Shown here in pieces: positions 35,568 through 43,713 of a stretch of DNA of 64,000 nt. The translations under genes and the position numbers were made by a program. The stretch spans positions 22,913-86,912 of the forward strand of contig NZ_LIQH01000041.1 of NCBI RefSeq assembly GCF_001418085.1, in the 5' to 3' direction. The stretch is from Lacinutrix algicola. Lineage in GTDB: Bacteria; Bacteroidota; Bacteroidia; Flavobacteriales; Flavobacteriaceae. Each line of letters opens with the position of its first letter. The first letter of the stretch is position 1. The notes under the pieces were generated by a model. It had not been told where the DNA came from and did no database searches. It saw only the letters and a list, made by a program, of their open reading frames with translations.

Positions 35568-37289
35568 TTATTTTTTCTTGCGCTTTCTAAAGCGGTTAAA
35601 TCCAATTATTCCAGCAATTAAAATTAACACAGGAATTAAGTAAGATGTTGTTTTTCCAGTGCCATGTACGGTCGTAAATAGTCTATCCCAACGTACTTTC
35701 TTTTTAATAGTATCGAAACTCATCCATACTAAAACAGGCTTACCAACAACGTGATCGAAAGGTACAAATCCCCAATATCTAGAATCGATAGAGTTTTGTC
35801 TGTTATCTCCCATCATCCAATAGTAATCTTGCTTAAAAGTATAACTTGTAGCAACTTCACCATTTATTAAAATTTGGTTACCGCGAGACGTAATTGTATT
35901 TCTTTCGTATTCACCAATTACACGTTTGTATAATGGAAAGTTTTTTATAGTTAAATCTAAAGACTCTCCTTTTTTAGGAATGTAAATAGGTCCAAAATTA
36001 TCTGCTGTAAAGCTGTATTCAGAATCTTGAGGAAATAAACGAGAATCTGGCGTTTCAGAGTTTACTTTTTCTACAGAAATAACAGTAGGATCTTTAGCTA
36101 CTTTAGCAGCAAGTTCTTCCGTCATGTTACCAATATAGTTGGTATTTGCAACAGACATTTTTAAACGGTTAAAAAAGCGTTGGTTTAATCTACCAGAAAC
36201 TTCTGTTCTTAGCGAGTCTCTTTTAATAATGTTAAGATTTACATCGGTACTAGCGCTTATAAAATCTTTTATTTTTGGGTCGTCTAAGTATTTGTTTTCT
36301 ATGTAATACGTTTCGTTGGCACTACTTTCTGTGATTTCGTATTTATTAAATAACGTACGAATATCTCCACTAGTTTTTACATTATAAAAGAACTGTAAAC
36401 GTGCGCGGTCTGGTAATACATTTTTCTCACCGTTAATATAAACGTGTCCTTCTCTAAGTTCTAAATTATCTCCAGGAATACCAACACAACGTTTTACTAA
36501 GTTGGTTTTCTTGTCTATTGGTTTATAGTAATTTCTATCTGGTGTAAAATCGTTCATGTCCAACAACGTATCTGCTGGCTGATTGAAAACAACAATTTCG
36601 TTGCGTGTTATATTTTGGAAACCTGGCAAACGCATATAAGGCAATTGCAGTTTGTTTTTCCATGAGGTGTTACGTTCTTCATATTTATCGTCAAATAAAT
36701 ACGATTTCATTTTTGTCTTCGGAATAGAATCGTGAACCATTGGTAAAGCAACCGTTGTCATTGGTACTCTTGCACCATAATGAAACTTACTTACAAATAG
36801 AAAATCACCAACTAATAATGTTTTTTCTAAAGAAGATGAAGGAATAACAAATGGCTGAATTAAATACGTATGTACTATAGTTGCTGCAACAACAGCAAAT
36901 AGGATAGAGCTTATCCAATCGCCGGCGCTAGTTCTTGCTTTTAAACTACGGTCTTCAACATAATTTACTTCTGCAACATAGTTTAAATAAAAGTTATAGA
37001 AACCTAAAGTTACTATTGCTAAAATGGTATCTAATCTAGAGTTTTTACCAAAACTTCTAGCTGTTTCTACCCAAATTACAGGAAACATAATTAGGTTTAC
37101 AATAGGTAAGAAGAGTAGGATAGTCCAATACCATTCTCTATTAATTATTTTCATTAAAATAACAGCATTGTAAATGGGAACAAAGGCTTCCCATGCTTTA
37201 CGACCTGCTTTTATATATAATTTCCAAGTAGCTAATCCATGAATTAATTGAATAATCAAGAAAAATATAATCCATTGTGTTCCGTCCAT
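35568..37289 (-). CDS. lepB: Signal peptidase I, long Bacteroidota type
   Basis: A 573-residue signal peptidase, much longer than the E. coli enzyme. It has N-terminal helices related to DUF5684 (about 5-25, 53-75, 86-107), a fourth helix (126-147), then the catalytic site PSSSLEKTLLVGD with nucleophile Ser153 and the general base Lys266 in NLVKRCVGIPGD. The MMGDNRQNSIDSRYWGFVP box comes late, and a large insertion (about 285-430) separates the two halves, as in other Flavobacteriia. A final helix (about 550-566) is followed by a basic tail. It removes signal peptides from exported proteins. The AAA+ gene follows after 3 bases. Confidence 0.94.
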   Translation of the reverse strand: MDGTQWIIFFLIIQLIHGLATWKLYIKAGRKAWEAFVPIYNAVILMKIINREWYWTILLFLPIVNLIMFPVIWVETARSFGKNSRLDTILAIVTLGFYNFYLNYVAEVNYVEDRSLKARTSAGDWISSILFAVVAATIVHTYLIQPFVIPSSSLEKTLLVGDFLFVSKFHYGARVPMTTVALPMVHDSIPKTKMKSYLFDDKYEERNTSWKNKLQLPYMRLPGFQNITRNEIVVFNQPADTLLDMNDFTPDRNYYKPIDKKTNLVKRCVGIPGDNLELREGHVYINGEKNVLPDRARLQFFYNVKTSGDIRTLFNKYEITESSANETYYIENKYLDDPKIKDFISASTDVNLNIIKRDSLRTEVSGRLNQRFFNRLKMSVANTNYIGNMTEELAAKVAKDPTVISVEKVNSETPDSRLFPQDSEYSFTADNFGPIYIPKKGESLDLTIKNFPLYKRVIGEYERNTITSRGNQILINGEVATSYTFKQDYYWMMGDNRQNSIDSRYWGFVPFDHVVGKPVLVWMSFDTIKKKVRWDRLFTTVHGTGKTTSYLIPVLILIAGIIGFNRFRKRKKK

Positions 37290-37366
37290 AATCTATATTT
37301 TGTACTAATAGTTAATAAAACCTATTAGTGATATTGCTTTCGCAAATGTTACATTTTTATTTTTAG

Positions 37367-38068
37367 TTAACCAATATTTAACACATCTTTCATGGTAAAA
37401 ACGCCTGTTTTACCAATAAGCCATTCGGCAGCAACCACAGCACCTAAGGCAAAACCTTGACGACTGTGTGCTATGTGTTCTATCTTTATAGTATCTACTT
37501 CACTTTTATATGTAATATTGTGTGTTCCAGGTACATTTTCAATACGTTTGGCAGTAATAGGTAGTACGTTTTCTTCATTACCATCTAATTTCCAAGACTT
37601 AAATTGGTTGTGGTTTTCTACAATAGCTTCGGCTAAAGAAATTGCTGTTCCGCTTGGTGCATCTAATTTTTGAGTGTGATGTATTTCTTCAAGATCAACA
37701 TTGTAATCTTTTAAAGCAGACATCATTTTTGCTAGTGTTTTATTTAATTCGAAGAATATATTTACACCTAAACTAAAATTTGAAGCATATATAAAAGCAC
37801 CATTTTTTTGCTCGCATAAATCTATAATCTGGTTATAGTCTTCTAGCCAACCTGTAGTTCCAGAAATTACAGGAATATTATTATTAATGCAGTTAGAAAT
37901 ATTACCAAAAGCAGCACTTGGTACACTAAAATCTATAGCTATATCTGCCTTTGTAATATCGTTAGTTACGGTTTCAGATGTTTTAATAACAATCTCATGT
38001 CCACGGCTTAAAGCAATGGTTTCAATTGTTTTGCCCATTCTACCATAGCCTAGTAAAGCAATTTTCAT
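37367..38068 (-). CDS. dapB: 4-hydroxy-tetrahydrodipicolinate reductase
   Basis: A 233-residue DapB, which reduces the dipicolinate intermediate in lysine and diaminopimelate synthesis using NAD(P)H. Nucleotide motif LLGYGRMGKTIE, then AIDFSVPSAA, SGTTGWLEDY, ASNFSLGVNIFF, and the active-site HHTQKLDAPSGTA. It is shorter than proteobacterial DapB, normal for Bacteroidota. It lies 97 bases after DUF5683 and 77 bases before lepB on the same strand. Confidence 0.95.
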   Translation of the reverse strand: MKIALLGYGRMGKTIETIALSRGHEIVIKTSETVTNDITKADIAIDFSVPSAAFGNISNCINNNIPVISGTTGWLEDYNQIIDLCEQKNGAFIYASNFSLGVNIFFELNKTLAKMMSALKDYNVDLEEIHHTQKLDAPSGTAISLAEAIVENHNQFKSWKLDGNEENVLPITAKRIENVPGTHNITYKSEVDTIKIEHIAHSRQGFALGAVVAAEWLIGKTGVFTMKDVLNIG

Positions 38069-38165
38069 TAAAAGTTGTTTTTAAATCCCATTGAAGAATG
38101 GAGACTGTTTATTTTATGTTTCTAAATTTTACTTTAGTAAAAATAGAATTAATTTTACTAAATGC

Positions 38166-38786
38166 TTAATTCAATTTTAAGCTCATTGTTAAACCAAAGG
38201 ATCCTGTTTTATCGAATTCATCAATTTTATAATGTGGTTTTAAGCTTAAATTCTCGTCTACATTATATTGTAATAAATGCGCATCTACATTGGCATCTAT
38301 AATATTTAAAGCATATAAACCTATAGTTACCAATAGTGATAACTCTTTGTTAGATTTAAGTGTTTTTTGAGCTTCAATCAAACCATCATCAGTTAATCGG
38401 TCTTGAAATTCATCGTCTTCAAAACCTGCTAAACGGCGTTTGTATGCATCACGCACGCGGTTGTATTGTTTGTTGTTATCAATGTAAAAATAAATACCAG
38501 TTCCAAGAGCAGCATAAACAATAGGTATTTTCCAATACTTTTTATTGTAAGCTTGACCTAAACCAGGCAAAACAGCAGAATAAAATGCAGCTTTTGCAGG
38601 ACGTAATGGGTCTATTTCTTTACGTACCAATGCAGAATCTGCTGGTACAATAACTAAGCCCTCTACGTTTTCTGTAGATTCAGGTTTTTTATCTTCTGCT
38701 TTTTTCTCTTTGCCTTTTTGCGCTGAAGCGGAAAGACTAAGCAGTAAACAAAAGAAGGATATGAATAGTTTATTTCTCACCTTCAA
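38166..38786 (-). CDS. DUF5683 exported protein
   Basis: A 206-residue protein with a signal peptide (FISFFCLLLSLSASAQ) and a conserved core seen in DUF5683: DPLRPAKAAFYSAVLPGLGQAYNKKYWKIPIVYAALGTGIYFY, then NRVRDAYKRRLAG and a C-terminal beta part. It is probably an outer-membrane- or envelope-associated protein; function not known. Its start lies 17 bases inside the end of parB, so translation is coupled. Confidence 0.85.
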   Translation of the reverse strand: MKVRNKLFISFFCLLLSLSASAQKGKEKKAEDKKPESTENVEGLVIVPADSALVRKEIDPLRPAKAAFYSAVLPGLGQAYNKKYWKIPIVYAALGTGIYFYIDNNKQYNRVRDAYKRRLAGFEDDEFQDRLTDDGLIEAQKTLKSNKELSLLVTIGLYALNIIDANVDAHLLQYNVDENLSLKPHYKIDEFDKTGSFGLTMSLKLN

Positions 38787-39678
38787 CTAACTTTTTAATA
38801 CGGTTAAAATCTTCTTCAGAATGAAAAGGAATTGTTATTTTTCCTTTACCATTACTAGCTACTTTAACGTCTATTTTTTGTCCAAAGTATTCAGAAAAAG
38901 CGGCTACTCCTTTTTTAACAAACTTTGGCAATTCTTCTTTTGTTGGTTTTTTAGGTACAACAACTTCGTCTGTAGCATTATAATTTTTAACTAATGCTTC
39001 TGTATCACGAACCGATAATTTATTGGCTAATATTTTCTCGTAAATATCTAATTGAATGTTTTGGTCTTCAATATTAATAATGGCACGACCATGTCCCATA
39101 GATAAAAAGCCATCACGCATTCCTGTTTGAATAATGGGATCAAGCTTTAATAAACGTAAATAGTTAGCAATTGTAGAACGTTTTTTACCAACACGCTCAC
39201 TCATTTGCTCTTGTGTTAATTGAATTTCGTCAATTAAACGTTGGTAGGATAAAGCGATTTCAATAGGATCTAAATCTTGACGTTGGATGTTTTCTACCAA
39301 TGCCATTTCTAGACTTTCTTGATCGTTTGCTATACGTATGTATGCAGGTATAGTTTGTAGACCTATAGATTTACTAGCACGAAAACGACGTTCTCCAGAA
39401 ACCAATTGGTAACTTTCAAAACCTAGTTTTCTTACTGTTATAGGCTGTATTACACCAAGTTCTTTAATAGAAGATGCTAGTTCGCGTAACATTTCTTCGT
39501 TAAAACTGGTACGTGGTTGAAACGGATTCATTTCAATACAATCCAATTCTAATTCCACAATATTACCAATAACTTTATCTGCATTTTTATCTTGTACAGA
39601 TTGTATATCGTTACTTGGGTCTTTTAATAAAGCCGAAAGGCCTCTACCTAAAGCCTGTTTTTTTGTTGCCTTCGCCAT
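38770..39678 (-). CDS. parB: Chromosome-partitioning protein ParB
   Basis: A 302-residue ParB. Start region KKQALGRGLSALL, the ParB/sulfiredoxin-like CTP-binding domain with GERRFRASKSIGLQTIPAYI and ENIQRQDLDPIEIALSYQRL, then a helix-turn-helix (TQEQMSERVGKKRSTIANYLRLLKL) and a C-terminal dimerisation part. It binds parS and works with ParA in origin segregation. It lies 5 bases after the parA stop. I did not find a parS-like palindrome in the window. Confidence 0.95.
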   Translation of the reverse strand: MAKATKKQALGRGLSALLKDPSNDIQSVQDKNADKVIGNIVELELDCIEMNPFQPRTSFNEEMLRELASSIKELGVIQPITVRKLGFESYQLVSGERRFRASKSIGLQTIPAYIRIANDQESLEMALVENIQRQDLDPIEIALSYQRLIDEIQLTQEQMSERVGKKRSTIANYLRLLKLDPIIQTGMRDGFLSMGHGRAIINIEDQNIQLDIYEKILANKLSVRDTEALVKNYNATDEVVVPKKPTKEELPKFVKKGVAAFSEYFGQKIDVKVASNGKGKITIPFHSEEDFNRIKKLVEGEK

Positions 39679-39683
39679 TTTGC

Positions 39684-40448
39684 TTAGGAGTTTTTATTTA
39701 TTACTTCTTTTGCTAAACTTAAATAATTTGCTGCACCTTTACTAGACGCATCATAATTAATAATATTTTCACCAAAACTAGGTGCTTCACTAAGCTTAAC
39801 ATTACGTTGTATTATGGTTTTAAAAACCATATCGTTAAAATGTTTTTGCACTTCTTCTACCACTTGGTTAGATAAACGTAAACGCGAATCGTACATGGTT
39901 AATAATAAACCTTCAATATCTAATTCTGTATTGTGTATTTTTTGAACACTTTTTATAGTGTTTAATAACTTACCTAAACCTTCCAGTGCAAAATACTCAC
40001 ATTGTATAGGTATTATTACAGCATCTGCAGCTGTTAAAGCGTTAAGTGTTAGTAAACCTAGAGAAGGCGCACAATCTATAATTATAAAATCGTAGTTGTC
40101 TTTTACCTCTTCTAATGCTTTTTTAAGCATGTATTCTCTATCCTCTTTATCTACAAGTTCAATTTCTATGGCAACTAAATCTATATGCGCAGGAATAATG
40201 TCCAAGTTTGGTGTATCGGTATGCATTATTGCTTCTGTAGCAGAGTTTGTATGCTCAAAAAGTTGATAGGTTCCTATCTCTACACTTTCTACATCAATAC
40301 CTAATCCAGAAGTCGAATTCGCTTGTGGATCTGCATCAATAAGTAATACTTTTTTCTCTAAAACACCTAAGGAAGCTGCTAGATTTATAGAAGTTGTAGT
40401 TTTTCCAACTCCTCCTTTTTGATTGGCAATGGCAATTATTTTACCCAT
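39684..40448 (-). CDS. parA: Chromosome-partitioning ATPase ParA
   Basis: A 254-residue Soj/ParA ATPase with the deviant Walker A KGGVGKTT (11-18), LLIDADPQANSTSGLG, FIIIDCAPSLGLLTLNAL (Walker B) and VIIPIQCEYFALEGL. It forms ATP-dependent dimers on DNA that drive ParB-bound origins. It is the first gene of parA-parB-DUF5683. About 80 bases upstream lies a 16-base element that is repeated exactly upstream of the metallophosphoesterase gene. Confidence 0.96.
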   Translation of the reverse strand: MGKIIAIANQKGGVGKTTTSINLAASLGVLEKKVLLIDADPQANSTSGLGIDVESVEIGTYQLFEHTNSATEAIMHTDTPNLDIIPAHIDLVAIEIELVDKEDREYMLKKALEEVKDNYDFIIIDCAPSLGLLTLNALTAADAVIIPIQCEYFALEGLGKLLNTIKSVQKIHNTELDIEGLLLTMYDSRLRLSNQVVEEVQKHFNDMVFKTIIQRNVKLSEAPSFGENIINYDASSKGAANYLSLAKEVINKNS

Positions 40449-40527
40449 TAATTGATTTGGTTTTATTAGAGAACTTTAATTTAAAAGTCCAGATGTAAAA
40501 ATACAATTATTTATGGGTTTAGAAAAT

Positions 40528-40543
40528 GGAAGTTGTTAACAGT
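40528..40543. promoter_or_regulatory. Near-palindromic element GGAAGTTGTTAACAGT upstream of parA
   Basis: The 16-base sequence is identical to 43496-43511, upstream of the metallophosphoesterase gene. A related ACTGTTGATAACTT lies at 62900-62913 upstream of trxB. In each case a T-rich -7-like box follows 36-40 bases further in the direction of the gene. This suggests a shared regulator site. The rest of the 274-base gap shows nothing else I can name. Confidence 0.45.
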
Positions 40544-40722
40544 TGATTAAACTTAAAATAGTATTTTGCTTAAGTTGTTTAATAACACATATTGCCACCT
40601 GTAGTTATAGCTCAAATAAAATGTAATTTATACTTAAGGCATAGAAATTGCATAAATAGATATAGAACAAGTGGTTAAAATATATATCATTATTTTTAGC
40701 CCATAATTAAGTATAATTTATA

Positions 40723-42177
40723 ATGAAGAAATTATCTCATACTTTGCTTATAGCATGCACGTTACTTTACAGTTTAACGGGTTTTGCGCAAGAAATTACA
40801 GCAGAAGAAGGAAGCTACGGCATAGATATAAAGAATAAAATTATTGTTTGGCATCAAAAAAAATTAGACTCTATTATTTTGAAAAATAAAAAGATTACTA
40901 GTATACAATTTGATGACCATTTTAAGTTGAAAAACACTTCAAATCAATTGTCGTATACGCAAGGAATTGGTGTGGAAAATGGAGAAGATTATGTTTTATA
41001 CATATCTAAAATACCATTAATACATGTTACTATTGATACTTCTGCGATTACTAGCGATGCAAAAATTGCAGGACATTTTACTTATTTTAATAATGGTGAG
41101 TTTATTGAAAGTACAGTAGGAGTGAGGCATCGTGGAAATTTATCTTTGGGCTTCCCAAAGAAATCTTACGATTTAGAGTTTTGGACCGATGGCAAGACTA
41201 AAGAAAAGAAAGATGTAAAGTTTAAAGGCATGCGCTCTGATGACGATTGGATTTTAGATGGCATGTATAACGAGCCATTGCGTTTACGCTCTTATATGGC
41301 AACCAATTTATGGACAGAAATCTATAAACCTTATTACTTAGATAAAGAGCCAAAGGCAAAAAGCGGATTCGAAGTGAAGTACGCAGAAGTTTTTAGAAAT
41401 AACGAATATTTTGGTATTTATCAGTTTTCAGAATCTGTAGATAGAAAGCAATTAAAGCTTAAAAAGAACAAAGGCGATACTATTAATGGTAGGTTGTATA
41501 AAGCTAATTCTTATAATGGCGGACCAGATTTTAGCCGATCTCCAAGTAAGTACAATAATCTTTTTCCACATTGGAATGGTTGGAAAACCGAATATCCTTT
41601 TATTAATTATTCGTCAGATTTTGGAGACTTATCGCAGTTTACAGATTTAGTAGTTAATGCAACAGACGAATCTTTTGCTAAAAACATAGAAAAAGAGGTT
41701 TATATTCCTAATGTTATAGATTATTATCTGTTTGTAAATACCATGCGAGCAACCGATAATTTAGGTAAGAATTACTACTTAGGAAAGTACAACAAAAAGG
41801 AACCGTACTTTTTTATTGCTTGGGATTTAGATGGTGTTTTAGGCATAATTCAAGACGGAAAGCGCGAACGCGTTACCAATAGTGTTTTAGGTAATGGCCT
41901 TTTTAATAGATTGTTAGAAGTGAACCCAAATGCTTATAAAGCAAAAGTAAAAGCCAGATGGATTGCTTTAAGAGCAACAGCTTTTGGTAATGAAGCTTTA
42001 CAGTCTAAAATTGATGAAATCTACACTAAGTTTACCGAAGAAAAAGTTTACGAAAGAGAACAATTGGTGTGGCAAAATAAATTAAATGAAGATTCTGATC
42101 TAGAACATTACAATTATTTAAAACTGTTTTTAGAAGATAGATTACTCTTTCTCGATGCTCATTTTAAGGCTTTGTAA
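40723..42177 (+). CDS. Secreted CotH-kinase-family protein
   Basis: A 484-residue protein with signal peptide (LLIACTLLYSLTGFAQ) and the CotH fold: TVGVRHRGNLSLGFPKKSYDLEFW, FKGMRSDDDWILDGMYNEPLRLRSYMATNLW, YFGIYQFSESVDRKQLKLKK, YKANSYNGGPDF, and the metal-binding FFIAWDLDGVLG. CotH proteins are atypical kinases that phosphorylate secreted proteins in spores; in Bacteroidota they are exported, targets unknown. Its last 36 bases overlap, on the other strand, the end of the metallophosphoesterase gene. Confidence 0.88.
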   Translation: MKKLSHTLLIACTLLYSLTGFAQEITAEEGSYGIDIKNKIIVWHQKKLDSIILKNKKITSIQFDDHFKLKNTSNQLSYTQGIGVENGEDYVLYISKIPLIHVTIDTSAITSDAKIAGHFTYFNNGEFIESTVGVRHRGNLSLGFPKKSYDLEFWTDGKTKEKKDVKFKGMRSDDDWILDGMYNEPLRLRSYMATNLWTEIYKPYYLDKEPKAKSGFEVKYAEVFRNNEYFGIYQFSESVDRKQLKLKKNKGDTINGRLYKANSYNGGPDFSRSPSKYNNLFPHWNGWKTEYPFINYSSDFGDLSQFTDLVVNATDESFAKNIEKEVYIPNVIDYYLFVNTMRATDNLGKNYYLGKYNKKEPYFFIAWDLDGVLGIIQDGKRERVTNSVLGNGLFNRLLEVNPNAYKAKVKARWIALRATAFGNEALQSKIDEIYTKFTEEKVYEREQLVWQNKLNEDSDLEHYNYLKLFLEDRLLFLDAHFKAL

Positions 42178-43392
42178 TTGGTTCTCTAAAGGTGTTTTTA
42201 TGGCATTATCATCGATAATAAACTCTTGATTGTTTTCTATAAGTAATCCTTTTGTTTTTCCAGAAAACTTTGTGTTTCCATGGTTTACATCGGTTATAAT
42301 TATACGACCATTAAAACCGGTAGCTATATCTTTAACTGGCGTATGCCCAATTACTATTTTTTGCGAATCGTAGTATTTTAAAATCGCATCTAGTTCTGTT
42401 TCTTTTATTTTATTGTATTGAAACCTTGTTTTAACAAGACCTCTGTACCAAAACGGACCTTTTAAGCTAAAAAGGAAATCGGTTATTTTGTCTTCAGTTT
42501 GTAAACCATTAATGCGTAAACGCACACGTTTGTTTATTTCTTCGAGGTTTAATTTGTGCTCTAAAAGTTCTGGGCTTATTCCTGCATGAACAAATAAATA
42601 ACCACCAATTTTTTCAATCACATTTTTCGAGGCTAACCATTTTCCTAATTCGGTATGTTTAGAATATAAATATTTAACAGCCTCTTTTTTATTCTCTATT
42701 AGGCTAATTTCTTGTGCGGCCTTTATATATTTTACACGGTTATACCTGTGGTCTCCATTAAAATTAAGTATTTCATGGTTTCCTAAAATAAAGTGTACAA
42801 CTCCATTTTGTTGTATTGCTTGATCTTCAAGTTTGTAAATTAACCAGAGTATTTGTGTTACGTTTTCTCCTCTGTCTACAAAATCGCCTCCTAAAACCAA
42901 ATGGCCATTACCATAAATCCAATTATGGTTTTCGTCAATTACTTTATTTGCAAATAAGAAACCAGCAAAAGCATCGTATTTACCTTCAATATCCGAAATA
43001 ACAACCATTTTTTCTGGTAACTTGTAAACCGATTCTGGAATGGTATGTTCCTTTTTTAGCGATAAGTAAAACTCGTTTTTATCTTTATTATCTATGGTTA
43101 CAACTATAGAATCTCTATTAAAAAATGGAGAGACCGTAAGTCTGTTTTTAGAACTAACCGTATACAATAAAGAGTCGTTTATTATGTACGGACCATCGCT
43201 TCCATTAAACTGAACAAGCTTTGTTCTTTTTTGTTTTTTAGGAGTAGGTATGCCATTAAGAAGACTGTCTTTTTTTAATGTTTTTTGTAAAGGAATATGC
43301 TGTGCAAAGCTTTTTGTTTGCAGACTAATAACAAAATAAAGACCTAAAAGAATACAATTTAAATGAGTATGTTTTAGGATGTTGTTTTTCAT
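42142..43392 (-). CDS. Exported metallophosphoesterase (PPP-like)
   Basis: A 416-residue protein with signal peptide (to about residue 30, TKSFA-Q), an N-terminal beta domain, then a calcineurin-like phosphoesterase: VVISDIEGKYDAF (Asp134; Glu136 where His is usual in DxH), VLGGDFVDRGENVTQ (169-175), ILGNHEILNF (204-207), VHAGISPELL and VIGHTPVK, with a late DVNHG. This set is typical of serine/threonine-phosphatase-like or Shewanella-like phosphatases. Substrate unknown. It is convergent with the CotH gene and overlaps it by 36 bases. Confidence 0.9.
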   Translation of the reverse strand: MKNNILKHTHLNCILLGLYFVISLQTKSFAQHIPLQKTLKKDSLLNGIPTPKKQKRTKLVQFNGSDGPYIINDSLLYTVSSKNRLTVSPFFNRDSIVVTIDNKDKNEFYLSLKKEHTIPESVYKLPEKMVVISDIEGKYDAFAGFLFANKVIDENHNWIYGNGHLVLGGDFVDRGENVTQILWLIYKLEDQAIQQNGVVHFILGNHEILNFNGDHRYNRVKYIKAAQEISLIENKKEAVKYLYSKHTELGKWLASKNVIEKIGGYLFVHAGISPELLEHKLNLEEINKRVRLRINGLQTEDKITDFLFSLKGPFWYRGLVKTRFQYNKIKETELDAILKYYDSQKIVIGHTPVKDIATGFNGRIIITDVNHGNTKFSGKTKGLLIENNQEFIIDDNAIKTPLENQLQSLKMSIEKE

Positions 43393-43467
43393 TGTTACTG
43401 TAAAAGCTTTTTATTTTTGTACAAATTGAAAACCCTAGTTTTGGCTAAGTTGTACTTCAATTCAACT

Positions 43468-43511
43468 CAAAAATACAACTATAAGCTAATAAAACGGAAG
43501 TTGTTAACAGT
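43468..43511 (-). promoter_or_regulatory. Promoter region of the metallophosphoesterase gene
   Basis: Minus-strand TATTTTTG -7 box at 43468-43475 and, upstream of it, the 16-base element shared with parA at 43496-43511. A 7-bp inverted repeat AGTTGTA/TACAACT surrounds the -7 box. Confidence 0.45.
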
Positions 43512-43514
43512 AAA

Positions 43515-43616
43515 TTAGCTGTAAATACAATTCATAAAATCAGTTTCAGAATCATATGTTTTTTTGCATGAAACAAAAATCAATAAGGTTATAAGTAACA
43601 ATGTTATTTTATTCAT
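43515..43616 (-). CDS. Tiny lipoprotein-like ORF (33 residues), possibly a truncated gene
   Basis: A small frame from ATG 43616 to TAA 43515. It encodes a perfect lipoprotein leader (MNKITLLLITLLIFVSCKK) followed by only 14 residues (TYDSETDFMNCIYS). Either it is the 5' end of a lipoprotein gene cut off at the shared 16-base element, or a real micro-lipoprotein. It lies in the 321-base gap between the metallophosphoesterase and the accessory region; about 100 bases of that gap beyond it (43617-43713) show no gene. Confidence 0.45.
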   Translation of the reverse strand: MNKITLLLITLLIFVSCKKTYDSETDFMNCIYS

Positions 43617-43713
43617 TGTGTTTTTTGGAATGTTTTATCATCTATAAACACGTAACGACCTTTAAGTAAGCACTAAAATCGTAATTATTCTTATGCGATA
43701 TGAGGCACTGGTA

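Noticed and set aside
38770..40722. Replication origin or parS near parAB
   Set aside because: No dnaA gene, no cluster of DnaA boxes and no TGTT-CACGTG-AACA type palindrome were seen, so an origin cannot be supported.
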